Shown here one piece after another: positions 51,059-59,996 of a DNA stretch of 64,000 bases. The DNA comes from Paenibacillaceae bacterium GAS479. Lineage in GTDB: Bacteria; Bacillota; Bacilli; Paenibacillales; Paenibacillaceae. The DNA lies in NCBI GenBank assembly GCA_900105225.1, contig LT629764.1:1038501-1102500 (forward strand), in the 5' to 3' direction. The translations under genes and the position numbers were made by a program. Position 1 is the first letter of the stretch; every line of letters begins with the position of its first letter. The notes under the pieces were generated by a model. It was not told where the DNA came from. It did not search any database and saw only the letters and a program-made list of their open reading frames with translations.

Positions 51059-53281
51059 ATGAAAAAAAATCCATGGCTGCGTTTTTTCCTGTCCTATCTA
51101 TTTGTTTTTTTGTTCACAGCTGTATCGCTGGTCATTATTTTTTTACTTATCCTCGGAAACGCCTCTAAAGAGGAAGCCGGCAACGCCAATAACAGATATG
51201 CCCACACCGTGGTGAAAACTTTCGATAATATGCTTCGGAATATCGAGCAGGCAATCATTCAAGAGACTCTGACAAACAGCGATTTGCAATCGTTCTACGA
51301 CCACACCGGCACTAACGATATATACTCCAATTATTTGTTGTACTCCCGGTTTAGAGATTTGACGAGCAGCATTAACGGCATAGATTCAATCTATCTCTAT
51401 CGGACCTCCGATCAAAAAGTCATGTCAGACTCCTACCTGCTGGACCTCGCCGACTTCGAAGACAAAGAGTTCGTAACGAGCCGAATGAAGCAGCCTAACC
51501 TGAACAGCTGGTCTTCGCCCCGCTCTTATTCCTCTATTAAAGGCGGGCAAAGTCGGCAGGTTGTTTCTCTTGTGAAAGGGATTCCGTTTGGCACCGCTCA
51601 GCAGGGACTGCTCGTAGTGAACCTTTTTTTGCCGTATTTGCAAAATGAGTTGGCGGAAATCGGTCAATCCGATCTCCATTATGCCTATTTTACCGATCCG
51701 GCGGGTAAACCGGTCTTTCGTTCATTGGAATCCTATAACAGTGACCGGGTTCAAATTCAATCGGAGCTAACGGATTGGAGCCTTCATTCCGGCTTGAAAA
51801 ACACGAAGTTTGGTGGCTTTTTATCGATCATCTCCTTCTTCTGGATTATTTTCATAGCTCTTGTCCTGATTTTCGGAATTGCTTTGCTGGTCTATGTGTT
51901 TCGCCGCAATTACAAGCCAATCGATACAATTACAAACCGGATTCAGCAATATGTATACAACGACAAGTACCGCTATGAAGGCGACCAATTCGCTTTCATC
52001 GACTCCTCAATCGAAAAGCTAATTTTACAGTCTCAGCATCATGAAGCACAGGCGGCCAAAGATCTCATTTGGAAAAAGAGCACGTTGCTCCGTGATTTTG
52101 TAACCGGAACAATGAACTCGGTTCAGGCCGAGACTAAGCAGGAACTGTTGGAAGAGCAATTGCTGGAAAGATTTAAGGCAGCACCGCGATCGTGTCTAGT
52201 TTTGCTCATCGAGGTTGACGCGTACAACATTTTCTTGCAAACGTACAACGAACGCGATCAGCTCTTGCTTAGATTTGCGCTGCAATCAGCCGTCTCGGAA
52301 ATGTCCAGTCATTATTCCAACTCCATTTGGATCGAATGGCTGTCCGGATCGTGCTTATGCAATCTCATTGCGCTGGATGAAGCGGAGCCTAATTCGCTGG
52401 ACACCATTTTGCAAATGTGCGAGGAGTGGCGAAACTGGGTTGAGGGGTATTTGAAATTTACTATTACAGTGGGAGTGGGAGAGCCCGTGCCTGCTCTTTC
52501 ACATCTGCCCTACTCGTATGAAACCGCTTTGGATATGCTGGACATCAAAGCTACGCTTGGTTCGAATAAGGTCATCTCGCAAAAAAATCTGTCGCAGCAG
52601 CCTACAGCAGTCATATATGAACAGCTTGCCGCTATTCGCTCTATGATCCATTATATTAAAACTGGCAAAGAGCTATGGAAAAATGAGTTCAGGTCGATAT
52701 TTGCCGAGATAAAGGCCAGGCATTCCTCACGCAAAGCAATTGTAAATATGGCCGACTATTTGCATTACCATTTAACAAAGGAAATTTCCGGACTGCCGGA
52801 GGACATAGCGGTTTATTGGAATCATATTTTGCTGCCGGAACTAGAGGAAGCGCTAAAATACTTTGCATCAAGCGACGAGCTGGAGCGCGATATCTTTACT
52901 GCCCTTTGCGACATTTCAGAGAAAATCAACATTCGTCGAGAATCGAGTCCCCACTATCAGAACATTGGGGCGATCCAAGCTTATATTTCAGCTCATCTGG
53001 CCGATCCAAACCTATCCCTGAACCAGATCAGCGAATATTTCCAGCTTAGTCCCTCTCACTTCAGCGCCTTATTCAAAGAGGTGATGAACGAAAAATTCAT
53101 TGATTATTTGACAAGGATTCGCATAGAAGCGGCAACGAGGCTTTTGGTAACGACTAACGCTTCCATTCAGGACATAGGACTGCAGGTTGGATATGTCCAT
53201 TCCTTTTCCTTCATCCGGGTGTTCAAAAAATGGACCGGCACCACTCCCGGAGAATACCGTAAAACGAAGGAATCGGGATGA
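51059..53281 (+). CDS. YesN-like membrane-bound AraC-family regulator
   Basis: A 740-residue protein: membrane helix 1 (about 9-33), an extracellular sensor domain of the dCache type (about 35-250), membrane helix 2 (253-281), a HAMP-like linker, a cytoplasmic middle region (about 330-620) and a C-terminal AraC DNA-binding domain with two helix-turn-helix units (LSLNQISEYFQLSPSHFSAL and ASIQDIGLQVGYVHSFSFIR). Such one-component regulators sense external sugars and switch on adjacent glycan loci. The ATG follows GAGGTGGAAG. It most likely controls the importer and the divergent enzyme operon. Confidence 0.87.
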   Translation: MKKNPWLRFFLSYLFVFLFTAVSLVIIFLLILGNASKEEAGNANNRYAHTVVKTFDNMLRNIEQAIIQETLTNSDLQSFYDHTGTNDIYSNYLLYSRFRDLTSSINGIDSIYLYRTSDQKVMSDSYLLDLADFEDKEFVTSRMKQPNLNSWSSPRSYSSIKGGQSRQVVSLVKGIPFGTAQQGLLVVNLFLPYLQNELAEIGQSDLHYAYFTDPAGKPVFRSLESYNSDRVQIQSELTDWSLHSGLKNTKFGGFLSIISFFWIIFIALVLIFGIALLVYVFRRNYKPIDTITNRIQQYVYNDKYRYEGDQFAFIDSSIEKLILQSQHHEAQAAKDLIWKKSTLLRDFVTGTMNSVQAETKQELLEEQLLERFKAAPRSCLVLLIEVDAYNIFLQTYNERDQLLLRFALQSAVSEMSSHYSNSIWIEWLSGSCLCNLIALDEAEPNSLDTILQMCEEWRNWVEGYLKFTITVGVGEPVPALSHLPYSYETALDMLDIKATLGSNKVISQKNLSQQPTAVIYEQLAAIRSMIHYIKTGKELWKNEFRSIFAEIKARHSSRKAIVNMADYLHYHLTKEISGLPEDIAVYWNHILLPELEEALKYFASSDELERDIFTALCDISEKINIRRESSPHYQNIGAIQAYISAHLADPNLSLNQISEYFQLSPSHFSALFKEVMNEKFIDYLTRIRIEAATRLLVTTNASIQDIGLQVGYVHSFSFIRVFKKWTGTTPGEYRKTKESG

Positions 53282-53334
53282 ACGATTCAACGAAGATGTT
53301 CCGTTGTCAACCTGCGGCTGAAACCCTGACTATT

Positions 53335-53378
53335 AAAAAGCTGCCGTTCCATCAACAGATGATGAAACGGCAGCTTTG
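53335..53378. terminator. Bidirectional terminator between the YesN-like gene and kduD
   Basis: Stem AAAGCTGCCGTTTC/AACGGCAGCTTT (with inner CATC/GATG pairing) between convergent genes. Confidence 0.8.
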
Positions 53379-53406
53379 AAGCGTTTTTCATTCATGTCTA
53401 TTAACA

Positions 53407-54162
53407 TTAACGGCTCATCCAGCCGCCATCCACACAAAGCACATGCCCGCTCATATAATCGGATGCAGATGATGCGAGGAAAATAGCAGCGCCAGCCAAG
53501 TCTTGCCCGGTTCCCCAGCGTCCCGCAGGAATTCGCTCCAAAATTTGAGCGCTACGCAACGGATCTTCACGAAGCGCTTCCGTATTGTCCGTAACCATAT
53601 AACCCGGCGCAATGGCGTTCACCTGTACGCCTTTTGCCGCCCATTCATTGCCAAGCTGCTTCGTCAGACCGGCAATGGCATGTTTGCTTGCCGTGTAGCC
53701 CGGAACGTTAATGCCACCCTGGAACGACAGCAATGACGCAATGTTAATGATTTTCCCCGAGCCCTGCGCAATCATCCACTTGCCCGCTTCCTGGCTAAGA
53801 ACGAAGACGGAATTCAGGTTGACGTTCAGCACGTCCTCCCAATCCTTATAGCTGTGTTCGGCGGCAGGCGTACGGCGAATAATTCCTGCATTATTAACGA
53901 GAACATCGATACGGCCGAATTCCTCGACCGTCTTGTCGATAATACCAGGCAGCTTGCTGCGGTTTGAAATATCAGCCTGGACCGTAATAGCCTTGCGGCC
54001 AAGCTCCCGTACTTTGCCGGCGGTTCCGTCGGCAGGCGTATCGTTTGTGACCAGCACGAGATTCGCGCCTGCTTCCGCCAACCCAACCGCGATGGCTGCG
54101 CCAAGTCCGCGGCCGGCACCCGTTACAACAGCAACCTTGCCCGTCAGATCAAAATAATGCAT
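53407..54162 (-). CDS. kduD: 2-dehydro-3-deoxy-D-gluconate 5-dehydrogenase
   Basis: A 251-residue short-chain dehydrogenase. TGAGRGLG nucleotide motif near residue 15, NNAG, the catalytic Ser, and YTASKHA (Tyr-x3-Lys). It interconverts 2,5-diketo-3-deoxygluconate and 2-keto-3-deoxygluconate with NAD(H), the step after KduI in unsaturated uronate breakdown. ATG at 54162 is nine bases after GAAGGGGG; an in-frame ATG three codons earlier is too close. Third gene of kduI-deoR-kduD. KDG kinase and aldolase genes are not in the window. Confidence 0.9.
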   Translation of the reverse strand: MHYFDLTGKVAVVTGAGRGLGAAIAVGLAEAGANLVLVTNDTPADGTAGKVRELGRKAITVQADISNRSKLPGIIDKTVEEFGRIDVLVNNAGIIRRTPAAEHSYKDWEDVLNVNLNSVFVLSQEAGKWMIAQGSGKIINIASLLSFQGGINVPGYTASKHAIAGLTKQLGNEWAAKGVQVNAIAPGYMVTDNTEALREDPLRSAQILERIPAGRWGTGQDLAGAAIFLASSASDYMSGHVLCVDGGWMSR

Positions 54163-54184
54163 CGATAACATCCCCCTTCAACGG

Positions 54185-54940
54185 TTACACTCCCATCAAA
54201 CGGACGCCTGCATTCTCGTATTTAAGTGCGACGGACTCATCTATCGATGCATCTGTAATGATACAATCAACGGAGCTTAATTCGGCAAATGTAATCAGCG
54301 CTCCTCTATCGAACTTGCTATGATCGGCGAGGCAAATTACGGTTTTTGCGCATTCCATATATAATCTTTTCAAAGCGGCCAGCTCTTCTGTGAAAATCGT
54401 CAGGCCGTATTCCAAATGGATTCCGGTTGTTGAAAGAAACAGCTTATGAACGTTCAACTTGCGGATCCATTCGCTCGATTCCGTACCGATAAGCAGATTT
54501 TTTCGGCGGTAGCCGCCAGCCACGATAAGCCGAATCTGATCTTTAAGTGTAAGCTCGTGGATAATGAGCAGATCGTTCGTCAGCACTGTAATCGGTATAT
54601 TGGGTAGCCTTTTGGCTACTTCCAGCGTTGTGCTTCCCGCATCAAGCGCGATGATATCGTCGGGTTCAATCATGGCAATCGCCTTATCGGCAATCGCCGC
54701 TTTCTCCTTTTGGCGCTTTTCATTCGGAATTTGAATCGGCAGAAGACTGTCTTCCCCCGCCGATTCCATCAGCGCCCCGCCATGAATGCGGCGAAGCAGT
54801 CCCTTTTCTTCCAGCTTCTCCAGATCCTCTCGGACCGTCTTTTCTGTTACCTTGAACTGCTCACTAAGCTCCGAGACTTTAACGCTGCCCCGCTGTTCCA
54901 ACTGCTCGATTATATGCCGATGACGATCTGCCGCAAGCAT
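54185..54940 (-). CDS. DeoR-family repressor
   Basis: A 251-residue regulator: N-terminal DeoR helix-turn-helix (VSELSEQFKVTEKTVREDLE, then LLRRIHGGA) and a C-terminal sugar-phosphate-sensing domain (GSTTLEVAKRL, NDLLI, GG..R). It probably responds to a uronate-pathway phosphate intermediate, such as KDG phosphate, and represses the kdu operon through inverted TGTTCGA elements upstream of kduI. Confidence 0.88.
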   Translation of the reverse strand: MLAADRHRHIIEQLEQRGSVKVSELSEQFKVTEKTVREDLEKLEEKGLLRRIHGGALMESAGEDSLLPIQIPNEKRQKEKAAIADKAIAMIEPDDIIALDAGSTTLEVAKRLPNIPITVLTNDLLIIHELTLKDQIRLIVAGGYRRKNLLIGTESSEWIRKLNVHKLFLSTTGIHLEYGLTIFTEELAALKRLYMECAKTVICLADHSKFDRGALITFAELSSVDCIITDASIDESVALKYENAGVRLMGV

Positions 54941-54945
54941 CGTTA

Positions 54946-55779
54946 CTACCTCAACCCTTTCATCGGAATAAACTCTTGGTCTGAAAATGTATAGTTCTCG
55001 CCAGCCATTGCCCAGCAGAACGAATAATTGCTCGTCCCCACTCCAGAGTGAATCGACCAGGGTGGAGAAAGAATCGCTTGCTCGTTCTCAGCAATCAGAT
55101 GCCTCGTTTCAGCGGGCTCGCCCATCATATGGAATATGCGGGCGTCATCGTTCAAATCAAAGTACAGATACGCTTCCATGCGACGGTCATGCACATGAGC
55201 CGGCATCGTATTCCAGACACTTCCCGGACTTAATGCGGTTACGCCAAGCATCAGCTGGCAGCTTTGAATGCCGTCCGCATGAATATATTTGTTCAGTACA
55301 CGCTCATTGGACGTTTCCAGTGAGCCGAGATGCGTAGGATTTGCTTCTTCCGTCGTCATTTTGCGCGTTGGATGCTCAGCATGCGCAGTTGCGGAAACGA
55401 GGTAAATTTTCGCGGGATCGTTTTTGTCCTTGCTGGCGATTGTCACGTCCTGCCTGCCTTTGCCTACATAAAGAACATCCAGCTTCGACAGCTCATAAGC
55501 TTTGCCATCAACGGCAATAACCGCAATGCCGCCGCCTATATGCAGGAAGCCTACCTCTCGGCGCTCCAGAAAATAATCCGTCTTCAATGTTTCCGGATCT
55601 TCCAGCCTCAGCGTTTCATCAACCGGCAATACGCCTCCCACGACAAGACGATCATAATGGGAATACACCATATTGATTTTATTCGCTTCAAACAACCCTT
55701 CAACAAGAAATTCCCGGCGTAAACGTTCTGTTGTGTAATGTTTTACATCTGCGGGGTTCGTCGCCTGGCGGACTTCCAT
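54946..55779 (-). CDS. kduI: 5-dehydro-4-deoxy-D-glucuronate isomerase
   Basis: A 277-residue metal-dependent cupin isomerase. His195, His197, Glu202 and His244 (in PAHVHDRRMEAY and SPPWSIHSG) match the zinc ligands of E. coli KduI with an offset of one. It converts 5-keto-4-deoxyuronate to 2,5-diketo-3-deoxygluconate. First gene of the kdu operon. A degraded copy of its C-terminal end lies upstream at about 56035-56130. Confidence 0.93.
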   Translation of the reverse strand: MEVRQATNPADVKHYTTERLRREFLVEGLFEANKINMVYSHYDRLVVGGVLPVDETLRLEDPETLKTDYFLERREVGFLHIGGGIAVIAVDGKAYELSKLDVLYVGKGRQDVTIASKDKNDPAKIYLVSATAHAEHPTRKMTTEEANPTHLGSLETSNERVLNKYIHADGIQSCQLMLGVTALSPGSVWNTMPAHVHDRRMEAYLYFDLNDDARIFHMMGEPAETRHLIAENEQAILSPPWSIHSGVGTSNYSFCWAMAGENYTFSDQEFIPMKGLR

Positions 55780-55847
55780 GGGAATTAAACCTCCTTAGGT
55801 TCGTACAGGTGCGGTTTATGAATAAGCGAACCGAAATGGTTTGTTTT

Positions 55848-55881
55848 TGTTCGATTTTATAATAACATACTTTTTCGAACA
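55848..55881. promoter_or_regulatory. Candidate DeoR operator arms at the kdu promoter
   Basis: TGTTCGA (55848-55854) and TCGAACA (55875-55881) form an inverted repeat 20 bp apart across an A/T-rich promoter-like region upstream of kduI. Confidence 0.45.
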
Positions 55882-55902
55882 TAAAAAGAATCGCTTTCAA
55901 AC

Positions 55903-55935
55903 AAAAAAAGCCCACCAGAGAAATTATCTCCAGAT
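55903..55935 (-). terminator. Candidate terminator of the sigma/ABC operon
   Basis: A seven-pair stem with two G-T pairs (CTGGAGA/TCTCTGG) followed by GTGGGC and T7 on the minus strand. Confidence 0.5.
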
Positions 55936-56025
55936 GAACTTATACTAGCGGAAACTAAGTCCAAAAAAGGAATCTACAACTTGCGAAAATCCTTGTGCAG
56001 CAGTTCACTCACCAGCCTGGTCAGG

Positions 56026-56139
56026 TTAATGAAAGCCAGCCATCGCCCAGCAGACCGAATAATTGCTTATTCCATCTAAAGAGTGAACCGACCAGGGAGA
56101 TGAAATAATCGGTTGCTCTTTCGCAACAACCAAGCCCCA
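56026..56139 (-). pseudogene. Remnant of a second kduI (C-terminal end)
   Basis: The minus-strand frame reads LVVAKEQPIISSPWSVHS, then DGISNYSVCWAMAG, which lines up with SPPWSIHSGVGTSNYSFCWAMAG of the intact KduI; the DNA is also visibly similar over ~95 bp (about three quarters of bases by eye). Only the last ~32 homologous residues remain and a stop follows early. It lies between the intact kduI and the end of the ABC permease gene. Confidence 0.75.
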
Positions 56140-56168
56140 AAAATAGAAAGCTAATATCGCAATAGATC

Positions 56169-57404
56169 CTAAGCGACATCCACGCCCTTTTCCCGCCAGG
56201 CTACAACTGCGGCCGCAATTACTCCAACAATAGCAACAAAAGCACATACGAGGGTTTCAGGTGCATCCCATTGGCCGCGGAAGATTGTGCTGAAAACAAC
56301 GTTGTTAGACGATAGCGCCATGTTGATTGAAAAAAAAGCTATTGCCGCAATTGCAGAGCCTACGGGAACCGTTTTTATCAACATCGTCACTATATTCGTA
56401 CTTAATCTCGCCAGGATAAATGCGAAACATCCCACGCCGACACTTATAACAAGGATCATTCCCGCGAGTAGGATTGCATACTGTCCAAACGTGATATTGT
56501 AAAGCAGCATATCGCCACCCGAGAATGAAAGAATCGGTGCGTTCCAGTAATCTCCTGCAATTTCCAGAAGGAAAGGTGTAAATGCCGCGATGATCAAACC
56601 CAAGGATAACAGCAATGCGCTTACGGCTGTTGCGGCTAATTGAATCCCCAAAATTTTGCGGCCGATTGCTGACGAATATTGGATCAGATTTATCTTACGC
56701 ATGCGATCGGTTGTCAGCAAGGGAGCAACGAGAACCATAACAGCCGCCACGCTGAACACACCGACAATAGCTGCATAGAGCGAGAATGTGCTGCAAAGAT
56801 AATTATTAATCAGACTGGCGTTACGCATATTTAGGATGTTTTCGGCGGCGCGGGCGACCACTGGACGGGAATCACGGTCGATATAGAAACGGAGAGAGTA
56901 TTCATAATCGAGATAAGTGTATTCGAGCGAAACAAGTGTTTGGAGCCGTATCCGCGGAGAATTGTACCATTCATCCAAAGTTCTCGTATCGCTACTGCTA
57001 TGAGACAGCTTGCGCTCCATTTGAGCCATCGTTTCAGAGAAGCGTTCCCAATTCGTCTCATTCGTGCTGTTAGAATCGACAAATGTTTCAAATTCCGCGT
57101 AATTACGAATTTTGTTGTCCGCAAAAATGCTCTCATTGGCGATAATAGCATCCAGATCAGAAATAACAGCCGCTTTTTTTCCAGGGATATCATAGTCGGC
57201 AAGCTCTTCCGGCTCCAACGTAACGCCGTAACGTTCAAACATCTCTTTCTGATAAGAGCCGTATTTTCCATGGGTGGTTAAGCTTTCGTATGAGCGCAGT
57301 GCTTCGCTCAAAAATGCGAACCACGATAGCACGCCAAGCGCAGCGATCAGCGTGAGAACGCGCCAATTCCATAGCTTTTTGAGTTCATAAGCGAACATTC
57401 TCAA
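56169..57404 (-). CDS. ABC-2-type permease, second subunit
   Basis: A 411-residue protein starting MRMFAYELKKLWNWR, with one early membrane helix (about 15-35), a large external domain (about 40-210) and five further helices (215-405). The layout is that of ABC-2 exporter permeases found with sigma-factor-regulated drug or peptide exporters. TTG start; its first bases overlap the stop of the previous permease (TTGA), with AAGGAG upstream. Exported substrate unknown. Confidence 0.75.
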   Translation of the reverse strand: MRMFAYELKKLWNWRVLTLIAALGVLSWFAFLSEALRSYESLTTHGKYGSYQKEMFERYGVTLEPEELADYDIPGKKAAVISDLDAIIANESIFADNKIRNYAEFETFVDSNSTNETNWERFSETMAQMERKLSHSSSDTRTLDEWYNSPRIRLQTLVSLEYTYLDYEYSLRFYIDRDSRPVVARAAENILNMRNASLINNYLCSTFSLYAAIVGVFSVAAVMVLVAPLLTTDRMRKINLIQYSSAIGRKILGIQLAATAVSALLLSLGLIIAAFTPFLLEIAGDYWNAPILSFSGGDMLLYNITFGQYAILLAGMILVISVGVGCFAFILARLSTNIVTMLIKTVPVGSAIAAIAFFSINMALSSNNVVFSTIFRGQWDAPETLVCAFVAIVGVIAAAVVAWREKGVDVA

Positions 57405-58423
57405 TAGATCTCTCTCCTTTTAAAACATTGGGCGGCCATGAAAGCGGCGACGGAAAGCACAACAAGAGTAACGAGAAGCCCTGTCCTCTCAAAGTTCGAC
57501 CAAATAATATCTGCTCCGCCGTCGGTGAACCACATTCCGCTATTTTTCCATAACCATACGGGAGTAAGATTCCAGACTCCCCTGATAACCGAGCCAATGG
57601 GAAAGAGAGGCTTGGCGATAAACATGACGCTGACAACAGTCCCACCGGTGATAAAAGCTCCATATCCGCCGCGAACCGATACACCGATCACATATCCCAA
57701 CAGGCAAAAGCAAATCGCAAGCCCAAAGCTTACGCCGATCGTCGCCCACAAATACCCCTCGACCGTGAAGCTGCGCCAGGTAATGAAAGGCTTGCCGCAC
57801 TCATTCACAGCGCAGTTGAACATACTGGACACGTTGTCGTTCCACACGCCCGAAAAGTCAAATCGGAGAAAAAACACAAGCAAACTCATGCCGATGATCA
57901 CGACGGTCAAGGCCGCTGTCGTCGTAAGCGCGGCGCATAGCTTGGAGAAGAGTATTCGTCGCCCGACTGTTGAAGCATAGATGATCAATTCGGTGCCTCG
58001 CATCTGTTCATAAGTGACCGATAGGAGTGCTATGAACAACGCAAGCAGGCAGCTTTCCGCAATGATTGCCATAAACAGAGTTTCGAATAGTAAGCTGTGG
58101 CGGGAAGCGGTTTGCTCGGCGAAATAAGTGAACAGGGCATCGCCGTTTGCTGATTTCTCAACTACTATAAGCTGCAGTTTGTCATATTTGCCGCGAATAT
58201 TCTCGGCGTATGCGCCTGTGACACCGTATTTGCGAATGTAGGTCTCAGCGATTTCGCTCGTCTGAAACCGCTCAAAGATATTTACAGCTTCTGCTTCATA
58301 ATCAAAGTCCAACTCTTTGGAAGCAGCTATTGAAATCACTGCGTTCATAATTAAGCACAGAACAACGAATCCAATGATTACGGGGGATAGCGTCAACTTT
58401 TTCAGCTCGTACCCGAATAGCAT
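57401..58423 (-). CDS. ABC-2-type permease, first subunit
   Basis: A 340-residue permease with one N-terminal helix, an external domain (about 35-105) and about five more helices. It starts MLFGYELKKLTLSP, similar to the next permease (YELKKL), so they likely form a heterodimer with the upstream ATPase. ATG at 58423 is six bases after GAGGTG. Confidence 0.75.
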   Translation of the reverse strand: MLFGYELKKLTLSPVIIGFVVLCLIMNAVISIAASKELDFDYEAEAVNIFERFQTSEIAETYIRKYGVTGAYAENIRGKYDKLQLIVVEKSANGDALFTYFAEQTASRHSLLFETLFMAIIAESCLLALFIALLSVTYEQMRGTELIIYASTVGRRILFSKLCAALTTTAALTVVIIGMSLLVFFLRFDFSGVWNDNVSSMFNCAVNECGKPFITWRSFTVEGYLWATIGVSFGLAICFCLLGYVIGVSVRGGYGAFITGGTVVSVMFIAKPLFPIGSVIRGVWNLTPVWLWKNSGMWFTDGGADIIWSNFERTGLLVTLVVLSVAAFMAAQCFKRREIY

Positions 58424-58447
58424 ATCTCCCACCTCGCAGCTTCAGGT

Positions 58448-59302
58448 TTATACCGCGTCATCCCGATAACTATATAGAAATACATCCTCCAGATTGGGAC
58501 TGACGCCTCGTGCTATATCTTTGCAATCGTACTCGCTCGCAAAGCGCTTCACGGTTTTGCCGTTTTCCTGATGCTCGGTGAGGGCCAGATAAGGCGACTT
58601 TATGCTAGTCATGTCGTCCGTTTCATAAATTTTTCCCTTCAGCATGCCGCAGATTGACGCTGGTGAATCGTTGGCAAACAACTTGTGATTTTTTAACATG
58701 ATTACCCTGCTCGCGATCGTTTCAATGTCCGATACGATATGCGTTGAAAGGATGACTATCCGATCTTTGGACAACGAAGAGATCAGGTTGCGAAAGCGGA
58801 CGCGCTCTTTCGGATCGAGCCCCGCCGTAGGCTCATCGAGAATGAGGATTTTCGGGTCGTTCAGCATGGCTTGTGCAATACCAATGCGTTGAATCATGCC
58901 GCCTGAAAACTTGCGCATTTTTTTATTCCGTACATCCGACAAACCTACCAGGTCAAGCAGTTCATCGGTCTTGTGTTTTGCCCTGCCACGGTCCATGCAC
59001 TTGACCGCCGACATATACAGCAAAAACTCTTGTGGTGTATGGTTCCTGTAATAGCCAAAGTCCTGTGGCAAATAGCCGATAATGTCCCGGTAAGAAGCGT
59101 CGAGCGCGACGATATTATCGCCATTCCACATAATTTCTCCCTTCGTAGGAAAGATGAGCGTAGCGAGCATTTTGATTAGCGTAGTCTTGCCGGCGCCGTT
59201 AGGGGCAAGCATGGCGTACACACCGCCTGAAAAGTCGAGGCTAATATCCTCCAGAGCGGTGAAGCTGCCGTATTGCTTGGATACATGATTAAGCGATAGC
59301 AT
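58448..59302 (-). CDS. ABC exporter ATPase
   Basis: A 284-residue ATPase. Walker A PNGAGKTT (34-41; the usual first Gly is Ala33), signature FSGGM, Walker B ILILDEPTAGLD, switch His in LSTHI. A C-terminal extension (about 215-284) follows the core. Resembles bacitracin/lantibiotic-type and daunorubicin-type exporter ATPases. AGGAGGTTAAAAATC precedes the ATG. Overlaps the membrane protein gene by 14 bp. Confidence 0.88.
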   Translation of the reverse strand: MLSLNHVSKQYGSFTALEDISLDFSGGVYAMLAPNGAGKTTLIKMLATLIFPTKGEIMWNGDNIVALDASYRDIIGYLPQDFGYYRNHTPQEFLLYMSAVKCMDRGRAKHKTDELLDLVGLSDVRNKKMRKFSGGMIQRIGIAQAMLNDPKILILDEPTAGLDPKERVRFRNLISSLSKDRIVILSTHIVSDIETIASRVIMLKNHKLFANDSPASICGMLKGKIYETDDMTSIKSPYLALTEHQENGKTVKRFASEYDCKDIARGVSPNLEDVFLYSYRDDAV

Positions 59303-59996
59303 GATTTTTAACCTCCTGCAGCATTTTCAAGATTTGGCAAGTAAGCGCAGCCGCGCCAAGTACGGAAAGCACAATCGAATAGGCAATCGGAATTTCACGC
59401 AACATATCTTCCCACTTTTCCCCGAGTGAAAAGGGAATCGCAATGTTTAGGAATATCCAACCGGCCGAAAACGCCGCATATACCCATCTGCCTTGCAGAA
59501 TATGCATAGAGAACAGAGCCAGGACCGCGCACACAAACAATGCGGACAGGCAAAGCGGGAGAAGTGTGAGAAACTCGTATCCGTTGTCCGCGCTGATAGC
59601 CGCGACAACCGCGGTGAAAGCTGAGCCTATGATCGAATAGCAAATTACCCGTAGAGCAGTAATCTGCCGGATAGTGTAACGACAAGTCTGTTTGAGTTCA
59701 TAGAGCCCGTCTCCCCTCTCCGACGTTTCTGCAAACAGAATGGCAGTAAGGAAAAGCAGTGGAGCGACAGCGACGGCAGCAGAGCAGCGGTAATCGTCAG
59801 GAGCAAGACTGAACGGCACTAAAATGCCTGCGAGGGTTAAGGCGGCAAAAAAAAGACTGTACCCCGTGTCCCAAAAAATGAAGCGCAAACCGAGCGAGCG
59901 CGCCATTTCCACAATTCGTTCTCTCGCCGTCAGCGGCTTAACCAGGCCGTGCGAAAGAATAAATTCGATGCTTGCGCTTTTATTTTTTTCATTCAT
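59289..59996 (-). CDS. Polytopic membrane protein, candidate anti-sigma or permease-like partner
   Basis: A 235-residue protein with a cytoplasmic N-terminus (about 1-38) and six hydrophobic segments. No family recognised. Its place directly after the sigma gene (ATGA overlap) and before the ABC ATPase suits either a membrane anti-sigma factor or a third exporter subunit. The N-terminal part is short for a classic anti-sigma domain. Confidence 0.55.
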   Translation of the reverse strand: MNEKNKSASIEFILSHGLVKPLTARERIVEMARSLGLRFIFWDTGYSLFFAALTLAGILVPFSLAPDDYRCSAAVAVAPLLFLTAILFAETSERGDGLYELKQTCRYTIRQITALRVICYSIIGSAFTAVVAAISADNGYEFLTLLPLCLSALFVCAVLALFSMHILQGRWVYAAFSAGWIFLNIAIPFSLGEKWEDMLREIPIAYSIVLSVLGAAALTCQILKMLQEVKNHAIA

